DNA of 13,290 bases, from NCBI GenBank assembly GCA_002771395.1, contig PCSS01000280.1, positions 1-13,290 of the forward strand. The letters are read 5' to 3'. The position numbers were made by a program, and so were the translations under genes. Source of the stretch: Bacteroidetes bacterium CG23_combo_of_CG06-09_8_20_14_all_32_9. Its GTDB lineage: Bacteria; Bacteroidota; Bacteroidia; Bacteroidales; GWA2-32-17. Position 1 is the stretch's first letter, and each line of letters starts with the position of its first letter. This document shows positions 5,564 to 12,937 of this stretch, piece by piece. Under the pieces are notes generated by a model. That model made no database searches. It saw only the letters and a list, made by a program, of their open reading frames with translations, and was not told the DNA's origin.

Positions 5564-6979
5564 ATGCAATTGCTAAAAAATTTTATTTTTATTTCAGTTA
5601 TTTGTGTTGCAATATTATCGTGCAAAAAAGAAAAATTTTATGCCGATTCAGATGCTGTATTAGAATTTTCTATAGACACAGTTCAGTTTGATACTGTTTT
5701 TACTACCATTGGCTCGGCTACACAGAATTTTAAAGTTTATAATCAATATAATAAGCCTGTTAAAATTTCATCTGTTTACCTGGCAAAAGGAAATGCTTCA
5801 TTTTTCAGGTTAAATATTAACGGAGTAAGTACCCGCCGATTGGATGATATTGAATTAGATGCAAAAGACAGTCTGTATATTTTTGTTGAAGTGCATATTG
5901 ACCCGAATAATTCAAATAATCCTTTAATTATTCAAGATTCAATTGTTTTTGAAACTAACGGAAATTTTCAGGATGTTGATTTAGTCGCCTGTGGGCAAGA
6001 TGTAAATTTTATTAATGGAAATGTTAATGGAATAATAAGTACCAATACCCTTTGGGATAACACAAAACCATATTTGGTTTATAATTCCATGTTGGTTAAT
6101 TCCGGAATTACATTAACCATTTTGGCAGGAACAAAAATCTATTTTCACCATGGCTCGCGAATGTATGTAAATGGAACCCTATTTGCCAACGGAAATCTTG
6201 AAGAACCAGTAATTTTCAGAAACGACAGACTTGAGCATTGGTACGACGATATTCCCGGACAATGGGTCGGAATTTATTTTGCTCCCGGAAGTAAAGACAA
6301 CTCTCTTAATTATTGTGAAATACAAAATGCAATTATTGGAATTCAGGCAGATACAGTTATAAATACTAATCCCACTGTTACAATTTCAAACACTAAAATT
6401 TTAAACATGAATGCAGTTGGAATATTTGCACAGGGAGCAAAAATTCTTGCATGGAATAATGTAATTGCAAACTGTGGTCAGTGTGCTGTAGCGCTTACAA
6501 TTGGCGGAACCTATCAATTTTACCATTGCACAATTTATAATTCGTGGCAATATGCAAACCGGCAAACCCCTTCGGTTTTATTAAATAATTATTACCAGGA
6601 TGTTAATGGAAATTACCAGGTTAGAGAATTAAATGAAGCCACTTTTGGGAACTGCATTATTTATGGTAATCTCGAAAACGAAATAGGACTTGATGCATTT
6701 TCTGCCACAAGTACTTTCAACTTTAAATTTGAATATTCATTATTAAAAATTGCAGAAACTATTCCTACTACTGATGTTTTACGATGGGACAACATATATA
6801 AAAACAATTTACCCGGACTTAAAAATCCTTCTGCCGATGATTTTTCGTTAGATACTCTTGCTTTTGCAAAAGACAAAGGCGATTCAGGAATTGGAAGCAT
6901 GTATCCACTTGATATTAATATGGAAAACCGTTTATCCGACGGTCATCCCGACCTTGGAGCTTATGAAAGAATCGAATAA
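5564..6979 (+). CDS. Lipoprotein with right-handed parallel beta-helix
   Basis: A 471-residue protein starting at ATG 5564. The signal sequence ends in the lipobox AILSC, with lipidated Cys20. The residues after it (KKEKF) do not form the acidic surface-export signal known from some Bacteroidota, so surface display is not indicated. Residues about 30-150 look like a beta-sandwich (DTVQFDTVFTTIGSATQNFKVYN, an Ig-like or choice-of-anchor style domain). Residues about 155-410 form repeated short strands rich in N, G and I (for example ILAGTKIYFHHGSRMYVNGTL), typical of pectin-lyase-like beta-helices. The C-terminus PDLGAYE (462-468) is a hallmark ending of such Bacteroidota proteins. No polysaccharide-lyase active site was identified. 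Three bases separate it from the next gene, so the two are probably cotranscribed and translationally coupled. Likely role: cell-envelope binding or adhesion; enzymatic activity is unproven. Confidence 0.85.
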   Translation: MQLLKNFIFISVICVAILSCKKEKFYADSDAVLEFSIDTVQFDTVFTTIGSATQNFKVYNQYNKPVKISSVYLAKGNASFFRLNINGVSTRRLDDIELDAKDSLYIFVEVHIDPNNSNNPLIIQDSIVFETNGNFQDVDLVACGQDVNFINGNVNGIISTNTLWDNTKPYLVYNSMLVNSGITLTILAGTKIYFHHGSRMYVNGTLFANGNLEEPVIFRNDRLEHWYDDIPGQWVGIYFAPGSKDNSLNYCEIQNAIIGIQADTVINTNPTVTISNTKILNMNAVGIFAQGAKILAWNNVIANCGQCAVALTIGGTYQFYHCTIYNSWQYANRQTPSVLLNNYYQDVNGNYQVRELNEATFGNCIIYGNLENEIGLDAFSATSTFNFKFEYSLLKIAETIPTTDVLRWDNIYKNNLPGLKNPSADDFSLDTLAFAKDKGDSGIGSMYPLDINMENRLSDGHPDLGAYERIE

Positions 6980-6982
6980 CAA

Positions 6983-8050
6983 ATGAAAAAAATAAGTATT
7001 ATAACATTTATTTTTTTGACGTTTTGGGCTTGTAATACACAAAACAATGTTCAAAAACATATCGAAAAACTTGATAAAAATACAGATAACCGATATTTGC
7101 GAATAGTTTCGTATAATCTTGAAAATTATTTTGACCCGTTTAATGACAGTCTTACTAATGACGAAGAATTTACCCCGGAAGGTATGCGCCATTGGACATG
7201 GGATAAGTACAAAGACAAACGGAATAAAATTTATAAAGTTTTAACTGCAGTTGGCGGTTGGGAATTGCCCGATATTGTTGGACTTTACGAAGTAGAAAAT
7301 GAATTTGTTTTAAGAGATTTACTAAAAAGCACTCCTTTAACATGGCGCACATACGAAATTGTTCACAAAGAATCACCAGATAGACGGGGAATTGATGTAG
7401 CGATGCTTTACCGCACCGATAAAATCAAACTTATTTGTAAGCAATTTATTGAAGTTGTTTTTCCTTCCGATACGTCAAAAAAAACACGCGATATACTTTA
7501 TGCCAAGTGTTTTACAAATGATAACGACACATTAAATATTTTTATAAATCATTGGCCCTCAAGATATGGCGGACAAGCCCAATCGGAAATGAACAGGCAA
7601 AACGTTGCTAAAATTTTAAGATTAAAAATTGATTCAATTTTTGCATCTAACCAAATGAGTAATATCATCATAATAGGTGATTTTAATGATGAACCTGATA
7701 ATGTTAGTATTACCGATTTTCTTAAAGCAGTGCATAATTATGATTCGCTTGTTCCTGGTAAAATTTATAATCTTGCATGGTATATGAAAGAAAAAAAAGG
7801 TATGGGTAGTTTAAAGTTTCAGGGTGAATGGGGATTAATTGACCAAATTATGGTTTCATCATCAATGTTAATGAAAAATAATTCTATTTACACTACACTT
7901 GATAATGCAAAAGTTTATAAAGCCGATTTTTTAACCGAACCCGATGATGCTTTTATTGGCGATAAACCATTTCGCACCTTTATTGGCTTCAAATATCATG
8001 GCGGGTTTAGCGACCACTATCCAATTTATCTTGATTTATTTCATCAGTAA
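6983..8050 (+). CDS. Endonuclease/exonuclease/phosphatase (EEP) family lipoprotein
   Basis: A 355-residue protein with a lipobox TFWAC (Cys17), so it is an envelope-anchored enzyme. EEP-fold motifs appear in order: IVSYNLEN (41-48, metal/phosphate-binding Asn45), GLYEVEN (100-106, metal ligand Glu103), RRGIDVA (134-140), NHWPSR (189-194, catalytic His190), IGDFNDEP (231-238, Asp233 and Asn235), and the terminal SDHYP (343-347, Asp344-His345). All catalytic residues are present, so it should be active as a Mg-dependent phosphodiesterase, most likely a nuclease. A phosphatase activity cannot be excluded. It starts 3 bases after the beta-helix lipoprotein and probably shares its mRNA and location. 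Together they may handle extracellular nucleic acid, but that link is inference. Confidence 0.9.
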   Translation: MKKISIITFIFLTFWACNTQNNVQKHIEKLDKNTDNRYLRIVSYNLENYFDPFNDSLTNDEEFTPEGMRHWTWDKYKDKRNKIYKVLTAVGGWELPDIVGLYEVENEFVLRDLLKSTPLTWRTYEIVHKESPDRRGIDVAMLYRTDKIKLICKQFIEVVFPSDTSKKTRDILYAKCFTNDNDTLNIFINHWPSRYGGQAQSEMNRQNVAKILRLKIDSIFASNQMSNIIIIGDFNDEPDNVSITDFLKAVHNYDSLVPGKIYNLAWYMKEKKGMGSLKFQGEWGLIDQIMVSSSMLMKNNSIYTTLDNAKVYKADFLTEPDDAFIGDKPFRTFIGFKYHGGFSDHYPIYLDLFHQ

Positions 8051-8104
8051 ACAGGCATCTTTCAAAATTACAGAAAATTAGTCTTTCCCCGTTATACTTA
8101 AAAC

Positions 8105-8199
8105 GGTAACAATTTTAACTTTACATTTAAACTCCCCTCTCCAATTGGAAAGGGATTGAGGGGGAGGTCATAAAAAAATAAAAAGTTAAAATTATTACC
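8105..8199. mobile_element. 95-bp MITE-like element with 18-bp inverted ends
   Basis: GGTAACAATTTTAACTTT (8105-8122) and the reverse complement of 8182-8199 (GGTAATAATTTTAACTTT) match at 17 of 18 positions. The centre contains CTCCCC/GGGGAG arms (8132-8137 and 8161-8166) around CCAATTGG, a palindromic core type I recall as widespread in Bacteroidota intergenic DNA. No clear target-site duplication was found. It lies between the EEP gene and the promoter of the aminopeptidase gene and could act as a transcript-ending hairpin. Confidence 0.7.
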
Positions 8200-8224
8200 A
8201 TTCATAAAACAAATAAAAAAACGC

Positions 8225-8232
8225 TAAATTTG
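8225..8232 (+). promoter_or_regulatory. -7 promoter element TAAATTTG for the aminopeptidase P gene
   Basis: It is an exact match to the Bacteroidota -7 consensus TAnnTTTG, 25 bases before ATG 8257. No good -33 TTTG is seen at the usual distance. Its overlap with an in-frame TTG at 8230 argues against that TTG being the start codon. Confidence 0.45.
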
Positions 8233-8256
8233 AAAAAAATCATTAAATTATTAAAT

Positions 8257-9651
8257 ATGTTCGATGCTATTGTATATCAGGACAGAAGGAATAAATTACG
8301 TTCCTTGTTAAAAGAGGGGATAATTATTTTTCAGGGAAATAATGAATCGCCCATGAATTATTCGGATAATACTTTCAGATTTAGGCAAGACAGCACTTTT
8401 CTGTATTTCTTTGGATTATCGATGCCCGGTTTAGTCGGAATTATTGATATTGACAACGGAAAAGATATAATATTCGGCGATGATATTGATATTAATGATA
8501 TTATTTGGATGGGACCGCAACCATCTATTAAAGAACTTGCTCAAAAAGTAGCTGTAAAAGAAACTTATCCCGTTGCAAAGCTTTCAAATGTTGTTGCAGA
8601 TGCCACAAAAAGAAAACGTACAATTCATTTTTTGCCTCCTTACAGAGCCGAAAATATACTTATTCTTGAAAAAATTTTAGAAATACCTTCCTCAAGTATA
8701 AAATATAAAGCATCTGTTGAATTGATTAAAGCGGTAGTTACAATGCGATTGATAAAAGATAGCAATGAAATCGCCCATCTTGATGAAATTATGAACATTG
8801 GTTACAAGATGCACATTACAGCAATGAAAATGGCAAAACCCGGAGTTTATGAACGCAAAATAGCCGGATTTATTGAAGGAATGGCTTTATCGTATGGTGG
8901 AACAATATCATTTCCAGTAATTTTATCAAAGCATGGCGAAATACTTCATAATCATTATTATGGGAACAAATTAACAACAGGCGATTTAATGATTTGTGAT
9001 GCAGGTTTTGAGTCTGATATGGGTTACGCAACCGATAATACCCGCGTTACACCTGTAGGCGGTAAATTCTCTCAAAAACAAAAAGAAATTTACCAGATTG
9101 TTCTTGATACCAATAATGTTGCTGTAAAAGCAATAAAACCCGAAATTAATTATAGCGACGTTCACAATTTAGCTGCAACCGTTATAACAGAAGGACTTAA
9201 AAATCTGGGTTTAATGAAAGGCAATACTAAAGAAGCTGTTGGTGCCGGTGCACATGCAATGTTTTTTCCGCATGGACTTGGGCACATGATGGGACTTGAT
9301 GTTCACGATATGGAAAATTTAGGCGAAGATTATGTAGGTTACGATAATAAAACCAAGCGAAGCGAACAGTTTGGAACATCTTATTTACGACTGGCACGAA
9401 AACTACAGCCGGGTTTTGTGCTTACTGTTGAACCGGGAATTTATTTTATTCCTGCTCTTATCAACAAATGGAAAGAAGAAAGAATAAATACCCAATTTAT
9501 CAATTTTGATGCTGTTAACAAATACATGAACTTTGGTGGAATTCGCTTAGAAGATGATATTTTAGTTACTGAAACAGGTAACCGTATTCTTGGAAAAAAG
9601 AGAATACCAATTACTGTTAATGAGGTTGAAAAAACAGTTCAATCAAAATAA
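8257..9651 (+). CDS. pepP: Xaa-Pro aminopeptidase (aminopeptidase P, M24B family)
   Basis: A 464-residue cytoplasmic metallopeptidase (no signal peptide) that removes N-terminal residues preceding proline. The N-terminal creatinase-like domain spans about 1-165 and the pita-bread catalytic domain about 170-455. All five dinuclear metal ligands are visible: D248 and D260 (in CDAGFE and YATDNTR), H343 (PHGLGH), E392 (VEPGIYF) and E432 (RLEDD). H350 in DVHD fits the conserved catalytic histidine. The two Asp ligands are 12 apart, one more than in Escherichia coli PepP, as in other aminopeptidase P-like enzymes. I chose ATG 8257 rather than TTG 8230 because a -7 promoter box overlaps the TTG. The alpha/beta hydrolase gene follows after 5 bases, so they are probably an operon. 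Length and motifs are normal for the family. Confidence 0.93.
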   Translation: MFDAIVYQDRRNKLRSLLKEGIIIFQGNNESPMNYSDNTFRFRQDSTFLYFFGLSMPGLVGIIDIDNGKDIIFGDDIDINDIIWMGPQPSIKELAQKVAVKETYPVAKLSNVVADATKRKRTIHFLPPYRAENILILEKILEIPSSSIKYKASVELIKAVVTMRLIKDSNEIAHLDEIMNIGYKMHITAMKMAKPGVYERKIAGFIEGMALSYGGTISFPVILSKHGEILHNHYYGNKLTTGDLMICDAGFESDMGYATDNTRVTPVGGKFSQKQKEIYQIVLDTNNVAVKAIKPEINYSDVHNLAATVITEGLKNLGLMKGNTKEAVGAGAHAMFFPHGLGHMMGLDVHDMENLGEDYVGYDNKTKRSEQFGTSYLRLARKLQPGFVLTVEPGIYFIPALINKWKEERINTQFINFDAVNKYMNFGGIRLEDDILVTETGNRILGKKRIPITVNEVEKTVQSK

Positions 9652-9656
9652 ATTTA

Positions 9657-10475
9657 ATGACTTCTTCAAAAATAATATTTAATAGCAAGTCGCTTGCTTT
9701 TAATGATTATGGCAAAGGATTTCCAATTGTTTTACTTCATGGTTATTTGGAAACCAATGAAATTTGGAACAATTTAGCTAAAGAACTTTCAAAAAAATTC
9801 AGAGTTATTTGCCCCGATTTACCTGGACATGGTAAAAGCGAATATCATGAAAATCAAACTGTTGAATTAATGGCAAATGCCGTTAATAATCTTTTAGTTC
9901 ATTTAAAAATTGAAAAAGTATTTTTAATCGGACATTCAATGGGAGGGTACGTAGCCCTGGCTTTTGCCGGATTATTTCCCGAAAAATTAAGCGCTTTGTG
10001 CCTTTTCCATTCAAATCCTTATGCCGACAGTTGTGAAAAGAAAATAATGCGGCTACATGAAATAGAGCTAATTAATAAGGGCAAAAAGAATTTAATAATT
10101 AAAACAACTATCCCAAAACTGTTTGCAAAAGCGTTTATTGAGCAAAGAAAAATGTTGGTTGTTCAATCGTTAAACATAGCTCTTAAAACTTCAAAAAAAG
10201 GTATGCTCGCTTGCCTTCTGGCAATTATGAATCGCCCCGACAGAACGCAAGTTTTAAAAAATATGAAAATTCCGGTTTTGTGGATTGCCGGAAAACACGA
10301 TGAACTTTTTTCGTACACTAAGGTTTTAAAGATTTCAAAAGGAATAAAGCACATTAAAACAAAAGTGCTTGAAATTTCGGGACATAATGGAATGTTAGAA
10401 GAACCTGATAAAACTTTGCAATTATTAAATAATTTTATGGAGAGCAATAATTTGAAAGAGGCAGAGAAGAAGTAA
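9657..10475 (+). CDS. Alpha/beta hydrolase
   Basis: A 272-residue cytoplasmic enzyme with a complete catalytic set: oxyanion-hole region LLHGY (26-30), nucleophile Ser94 in GHSMGG (92-97), acid Asp215 in AGKHDELF (211-218) and His243 in SGHNGMLEEP (241-250). The DLPGHGKS stretch (54-61) is typical of the esterase/lipase group that includes MhpC-, BioH- and haloperoxidase-like enzymes. The cap region (about 125-195) is helical and rich in lysine. The substrate cannot be read from the sequence. It follows the aminopeptidase P gene by 5 bases and is probably translated from the same mRNA. No dedicated promoter was seen. Confidence 0.9.
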   Translation: MTSSKIIFNSKSLAFNDYGKGFPIVLLHGYLETNEIWNNLAKELSKKFRVICPDLPGHGKSEYHENQTVELMANAVNNLLVHLKIEKVFLIGHSMGGYVALAFAGLFPEKLSALCLFHSNPYADSCEKKIMRLHEIELINKGKKNLIIKTTIPKLFAKAFIEQRKMLVVQSLNIALKTSKKGMLACLLAIMNRPDRTQVLKNMKIPVLWIAGKHDELFSYTKVLKISKGIKHIKTKVLEISGHNGMLEEPDKTLQLLNNFMESNNLKEAEKK

Positions 10476-10575
10476 TGCAGTAGCAGTAGGCAGTACTACC
10501 AACTTTAATAAGTAAACGGGCATAATAGGAAAATAAAATATTAATTATTGCAATAAGTTTTCCATATTTGCATAA

Positions 10576-11700
10576 ATGAGATGTTTAAAAACAATGGTTT
10601 TATCGGGAGTTATTGCAGCAGTAGTAGCAATAACCTTAAAACCTCTTGCAGCTCAGGAAAAACGTTACGCAGTTTTAAAAGCAGGGTTTGGTTTGCCTTT
10701 TGGAGCTTATGGTGTAAATCTTGAGTATCGCTATAACAGGTTTGGCAGTTATGTTGGTGTGGGTTATATGAAACCTCAATATTACCGGGAAATAACTATT
10801 AATTCAAGTTTTAATTCAGCAGTTGGTATAAAATACTACTTTTTTAAACCCGAGGATGGCTGGCGACCAATTATTGGAATTCATGCCGGATGGTTAAATA
10901 ATTACTATCAAAATAGTATTGGCAATACATCGTATCAATCAACTGTTTACGGGCTTGCCGGTATTTGCGGTTTTGAGTTATGCGAGAGTATTGTGAGTTT
11001 GGAAATGTCGCTTGTTGTTGACCCCGGTTTTGCTGTTTTGCACCCCGAAACACATCCATCGTATAGCGGAAAGGTTTATCTTACTCCATGTATTGGCGTG
11101 GGCGTTAACCTTTATGCTTTGCGGCATTTAATACTGGACAATAATAAAAATAATAAGATTGAAAATGCTGACCCAAGTGATTTTTCTAATAATAATTCAA
11201 CTGGTAATAAAACAGATGAAAATAATGCATTTAATAAAATATTACTGCAAAAAATTGCAACAGATTGCAATGATACACTCAGCTTTAGAACTGTAAAAAC
11301 TTTGGTACGCGACAAACAGGAAAAACTCCTTGCCGGTAAACAAATAGCCGAAGACGCATATCTTTTTGTACGCTTTCTGCAAAACAAAGCAATTACAGGT
11401 CAAACACTCCAGGTAACTTATATCGATTCATCAATAAAAAATATAGAAGTTTTTGTGATTAAAACTTCAAAACCGGACCAAAATATTCAAACTCTTACAA
11501 AACTTGTTGCAACTGAAAATATAATTGAGGGAAGTATTTATCAAACTACACAAGGTAAGATTACAATATTTTATTACGGAAACGAACGTAACGAAATTTC
11601 CATCCGTTTAAACGATTTAATAATGGTTGAAAAAAATAAAACTAAAAATTCTCAACTTTATTACGACGAAATTCTGATATGCCTTGTAGCCGAAAATTAG
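10576..11700 (+). CDS. Two-part exported protein of unknown function (beta-barrel-like N-terminus)
   Basis: A 374-residue protein. From ATG 10576 the signal peptide ends at about residue 27 (KPLAAQ). An in-frame ATG at 10594 would shorten the n-region to MVLSG and cannot be ruled out. Residues about 30-182 have alternating aromatic and glycine-rich strands (YAVLKAGFGLPFGAYGVNLEYRY and similar), as in eight-strand outer-membrane barrels. An Asn/Lys/Asp-rich linker follows (about 187-220). A soluble mixed alpha/beta C-terminal region (about 220-374) then resembles nothing I recognise. The last residues (EILICLVAEN) lack the aromatic ending of a C-terminal barrel strand, which fits the soluble domain being last. 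It stands alone, 100 bases after the hydrolase gene and convergent with parB. A weak TTTG-type box (CATATTTG, 10563-10570) lies just upstream. Confidence 0.75.
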   Translation: MRCLKTMVLSGVIAAVVAITLKPLAAQEKRYAVLKAGFGLPFGAYGVNLEYRYNRFGSYVGVGYMKPQYYREITINSSFNSAVGIKYYFFKPEDGWRPIIGIHAGWLNNYYQNSIGNTSYQSTVYGLAGICGFELCESIVSLEMSLVVDPGFAVLHPETHPSYSGKVYLTPCIGVGVNLYALRHLILDNNKNNKIENADPSDFSNNNSTGNKTDENNAFNKILLQKIATDCNDTLSFRTVKTLVRDKQEKLLAGKQIAEDAYLFVRFLQNKAITGQTLQVTYIDSSIKNIEVFVIKTSKPDQNIQTLTKLVATENIIEGSIYQTTQGKITIFYYGNERNEISIRLNDLIMVEKNKTKNSQLYYDEILICLVAEN

Positions 11701-11773
11701 TGTAACTGCTAAAAGAGTGCCAATAGAAAGGAAGTAAAATAAATGGTGATAAGTAGTAAATACCCCCAATTAA

Positions 11774-11842
11774 ATTATCGGGACTTCTAAAAATTGCTTT
11801 TTCTTTGTTTGACTTCAATTTTAAAATTACTCACATATTAAT
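11774..11842. repeat. TTCTAAAAAT-family repeat, half copy C
   Basis: Its reverse complement matches the right arm of copy A through GAAGTC, AACAAAGAAAAAGCAATTTTTAG and AAGTCCCG with few changes, and through the inner ATTTTAAAATTG. The left arm is missing: the match stops near 11827, and ATATTAAT follows, similar to the sequence flanking copies A and B. It lies 74 bases downstream of the gene ending at 11700. Confidence 0.7.
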
Positions 11843-11970
11843 GGTTAACCGACATATAAATTAAGGACACACAATACAAAATGGCTGTATAAATTCCCCT
11901 GAAACGTTACACACTCAAATAATTTATTTACAGGTACATCTAAAAAACCCGCTTCTTTTTACTATACTGC

Positions 11971-12018
11971 AAATTTTGAATTCTCATCCCGAGTGCCTGG
12001 GGCTCGGGTTCAAAATTT
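11971..12018. repeat. Nested inverted repeat, possible terminator of parAB
   Basis: Outer arms AAATTTTGAA/TTCAAAATTT (11971-11980 and 12009-12018, 10 bp perfect) enclose inner arms CCCGAG/CTCGGG (11988-11993 and 12003-12008). The arrangement resembles small intergenic palindromic repeats. On the minus strand it lies about 50 bases after the parB stop and could end that transcript, although no long T-run follows. Confidence 0.55.
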
Positions 12019-12053
12019 TTGTTTGCTTCGATACTGATTTTATAGAGATGCCT

Positions 12054-12081
12054 AGGATTTTGCAAAATCCTCATTTTTTTG
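12054..12081 (+). terminator. Palindrome plus T-run facing parB from the plus strand
   Basis: AGGATTTTGCAAAATCCT (12054-12071) is a perfect 18-base palindrome followed on the plus strand by CA and seven T. That is the layout of an intrinsic terminator for transcripts coming from the gene at 10576-11700. Its last base overlaps the parB stop codon, and the T-run encodes the final lysines of ParB. On the minus strand the hairpin lacks a T-run. Confidence 0.45.
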
Positions 12082-12934
12082 TAAGATGATTTATTAGTTC
12101 ATGGAATTCCTGAACGGTTTGAAATGATAAAATAATTTTACCGTTTCCGGCAGAAGATATTCGCATATCTACTTTACATTTAAGTTGATTGCTTATTTTT
12201 TCGCGAAGTTGTTTAAGCTCGGCAGTAAGTTTAGTTCTCCGGGTAACTACTCTTTCGCTTGCAACACTTAATTCGCGAACAACATCTTCGACCTTGCGAA
12301 CCGAAAAATCGTATCTTAAAATTTGGTGAAAAATCATAACTTGTGTTTCGGCATCTTCAACGTTAATAAGTGCGCGGGCGTGTCCCATACTTATTTTCCG
12401 CTGACGTAAGCCTAACTGAATTTCGGGTGGAAGTTTTAAAAGCCGCAAATAATTTGTTATGGTTGTTCGCTGTTTGCCAACGCGTTTACTAAGTTTTTCC
12501 TGCGTTAACTTGCATTCTTCAATAAGACGGTTGTAACTTACGGCAATTTCAATGGCGTCAAGGTCTTCGCGTTGAATATTTTCAACCAGAGACATTTCGA
12601 GCATTCCATTATCATTGGTTTTTCGCACAAAGGCAGGAACATCTTCCAAACCCGCTAATATTGATGCTCTTAACCTACGTCCTCCCGATATAAGTTGGTA
12701 TTTATTATCTTTAATTTTTCTAACTGTAACAGGCTGAATAATACCAAGTTCTTTAATAGATGCTGCCAGTTCTTTCAGCGATTCTTCATTAAACGTGGTT
12801 CGGGGCTGAAAAGGATTATTTTCTATTTTGCTAACAGAAATTCTGTTAATGCCATCGAATTCTTTTCGTTGCGTGTTGGCATCTTCAATAAGGGCTTCGA
12901 GCCCGCGCCCTAAAACGCTTTTTTTTCTACTCAT
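12071..12934 (-). CDS. parB: Chromosome-partitioning protein ParB (Spo0J family)
   Basis: A 287-residue centromere-binding protein. The N-terminal KSVLGRGLEALI (5-16) is the segment that stimulates the ParA ATPase. The ParB/CTPase domain spans about 29-125 with NPFQPR (40-45), the CTP-binding box at 84-90 and ENIQRED (118-124). The helix-turn-helix that reads parS is around LTQEKLSKRVGKQRTTITNYLRLL (143-166), followed by KISMGHARAL (180-189). The C-terminal dimerisation region is about 235-287. The usual GERRxRA box reads GGRRLRA here: the codon is GGA in place of an expected Glu codon. In model ParBs this Glu is needed for CTP hydrolysis. The gene starts 3 bases after parA stops. No 16-base consensus parS was found in the window. 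The identity is secure. Confidence 0.96.
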   Translation of the reverse strand: MSRKKSVLGRGLEALIEDANTQRKEFDGINRISVSKIENNPFQPRTTFNEESLKELAASIKELGIIQPVTVRKIKDNKYQLISGGRRLRASILAGLEDVPAFVRKTNDNGMLEMSLVENIQREDLDAIEIAVSYNRLIEECKLTQEKLSKRVGKQRTTITNYLRLLKLPPEIQLGLRQRKISMGHARALINVEDAETQVMIFHQILRYDFSVRKVEDVVRELSVASERVVTRRTKLTAELKQLREKISNQLKCKVDMRISSAGNGKIILSFQTVQEFHELINHLTKK

Positions 12935-12937
12935 GAG

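Larger units (their letters stand above)
11701..12070. other. 370-bp gene-free convergent region between 10576-11700 and parB
   Basis: No coding sequence was found. It holds a half copy of the TTCTAAAAAT repeat (11774-11842), a nested inverted repeat (11971-12018) and a perfect palindrome ending at the parB stop (12054-12071). The remainder is AT-rich and shows no further structure. Confidence 0.75.

Noticed and set aside
6932..7192. Minus-strand frame across the junction of the two lipoprotein genes
   Set aside because: It is antisense to the EEP gene start and its signal sequence. It has no motif and no promoter.
8230..8232. TTG as the start of the aminopeptidase P gene
   Set aside because: It overlaps a perfect -7 promoter box, and the nine added residues are unnecessary. 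ATG 8257 begins a normal family N-terminus.
10478..10500. CAGTAG tandem hexamers and a small AGTACT palindrome after the hydrolase gene
   Set aside because: There are only two full repeat units and a short stem with no T-run, which is too little for a terminator or repeat call.
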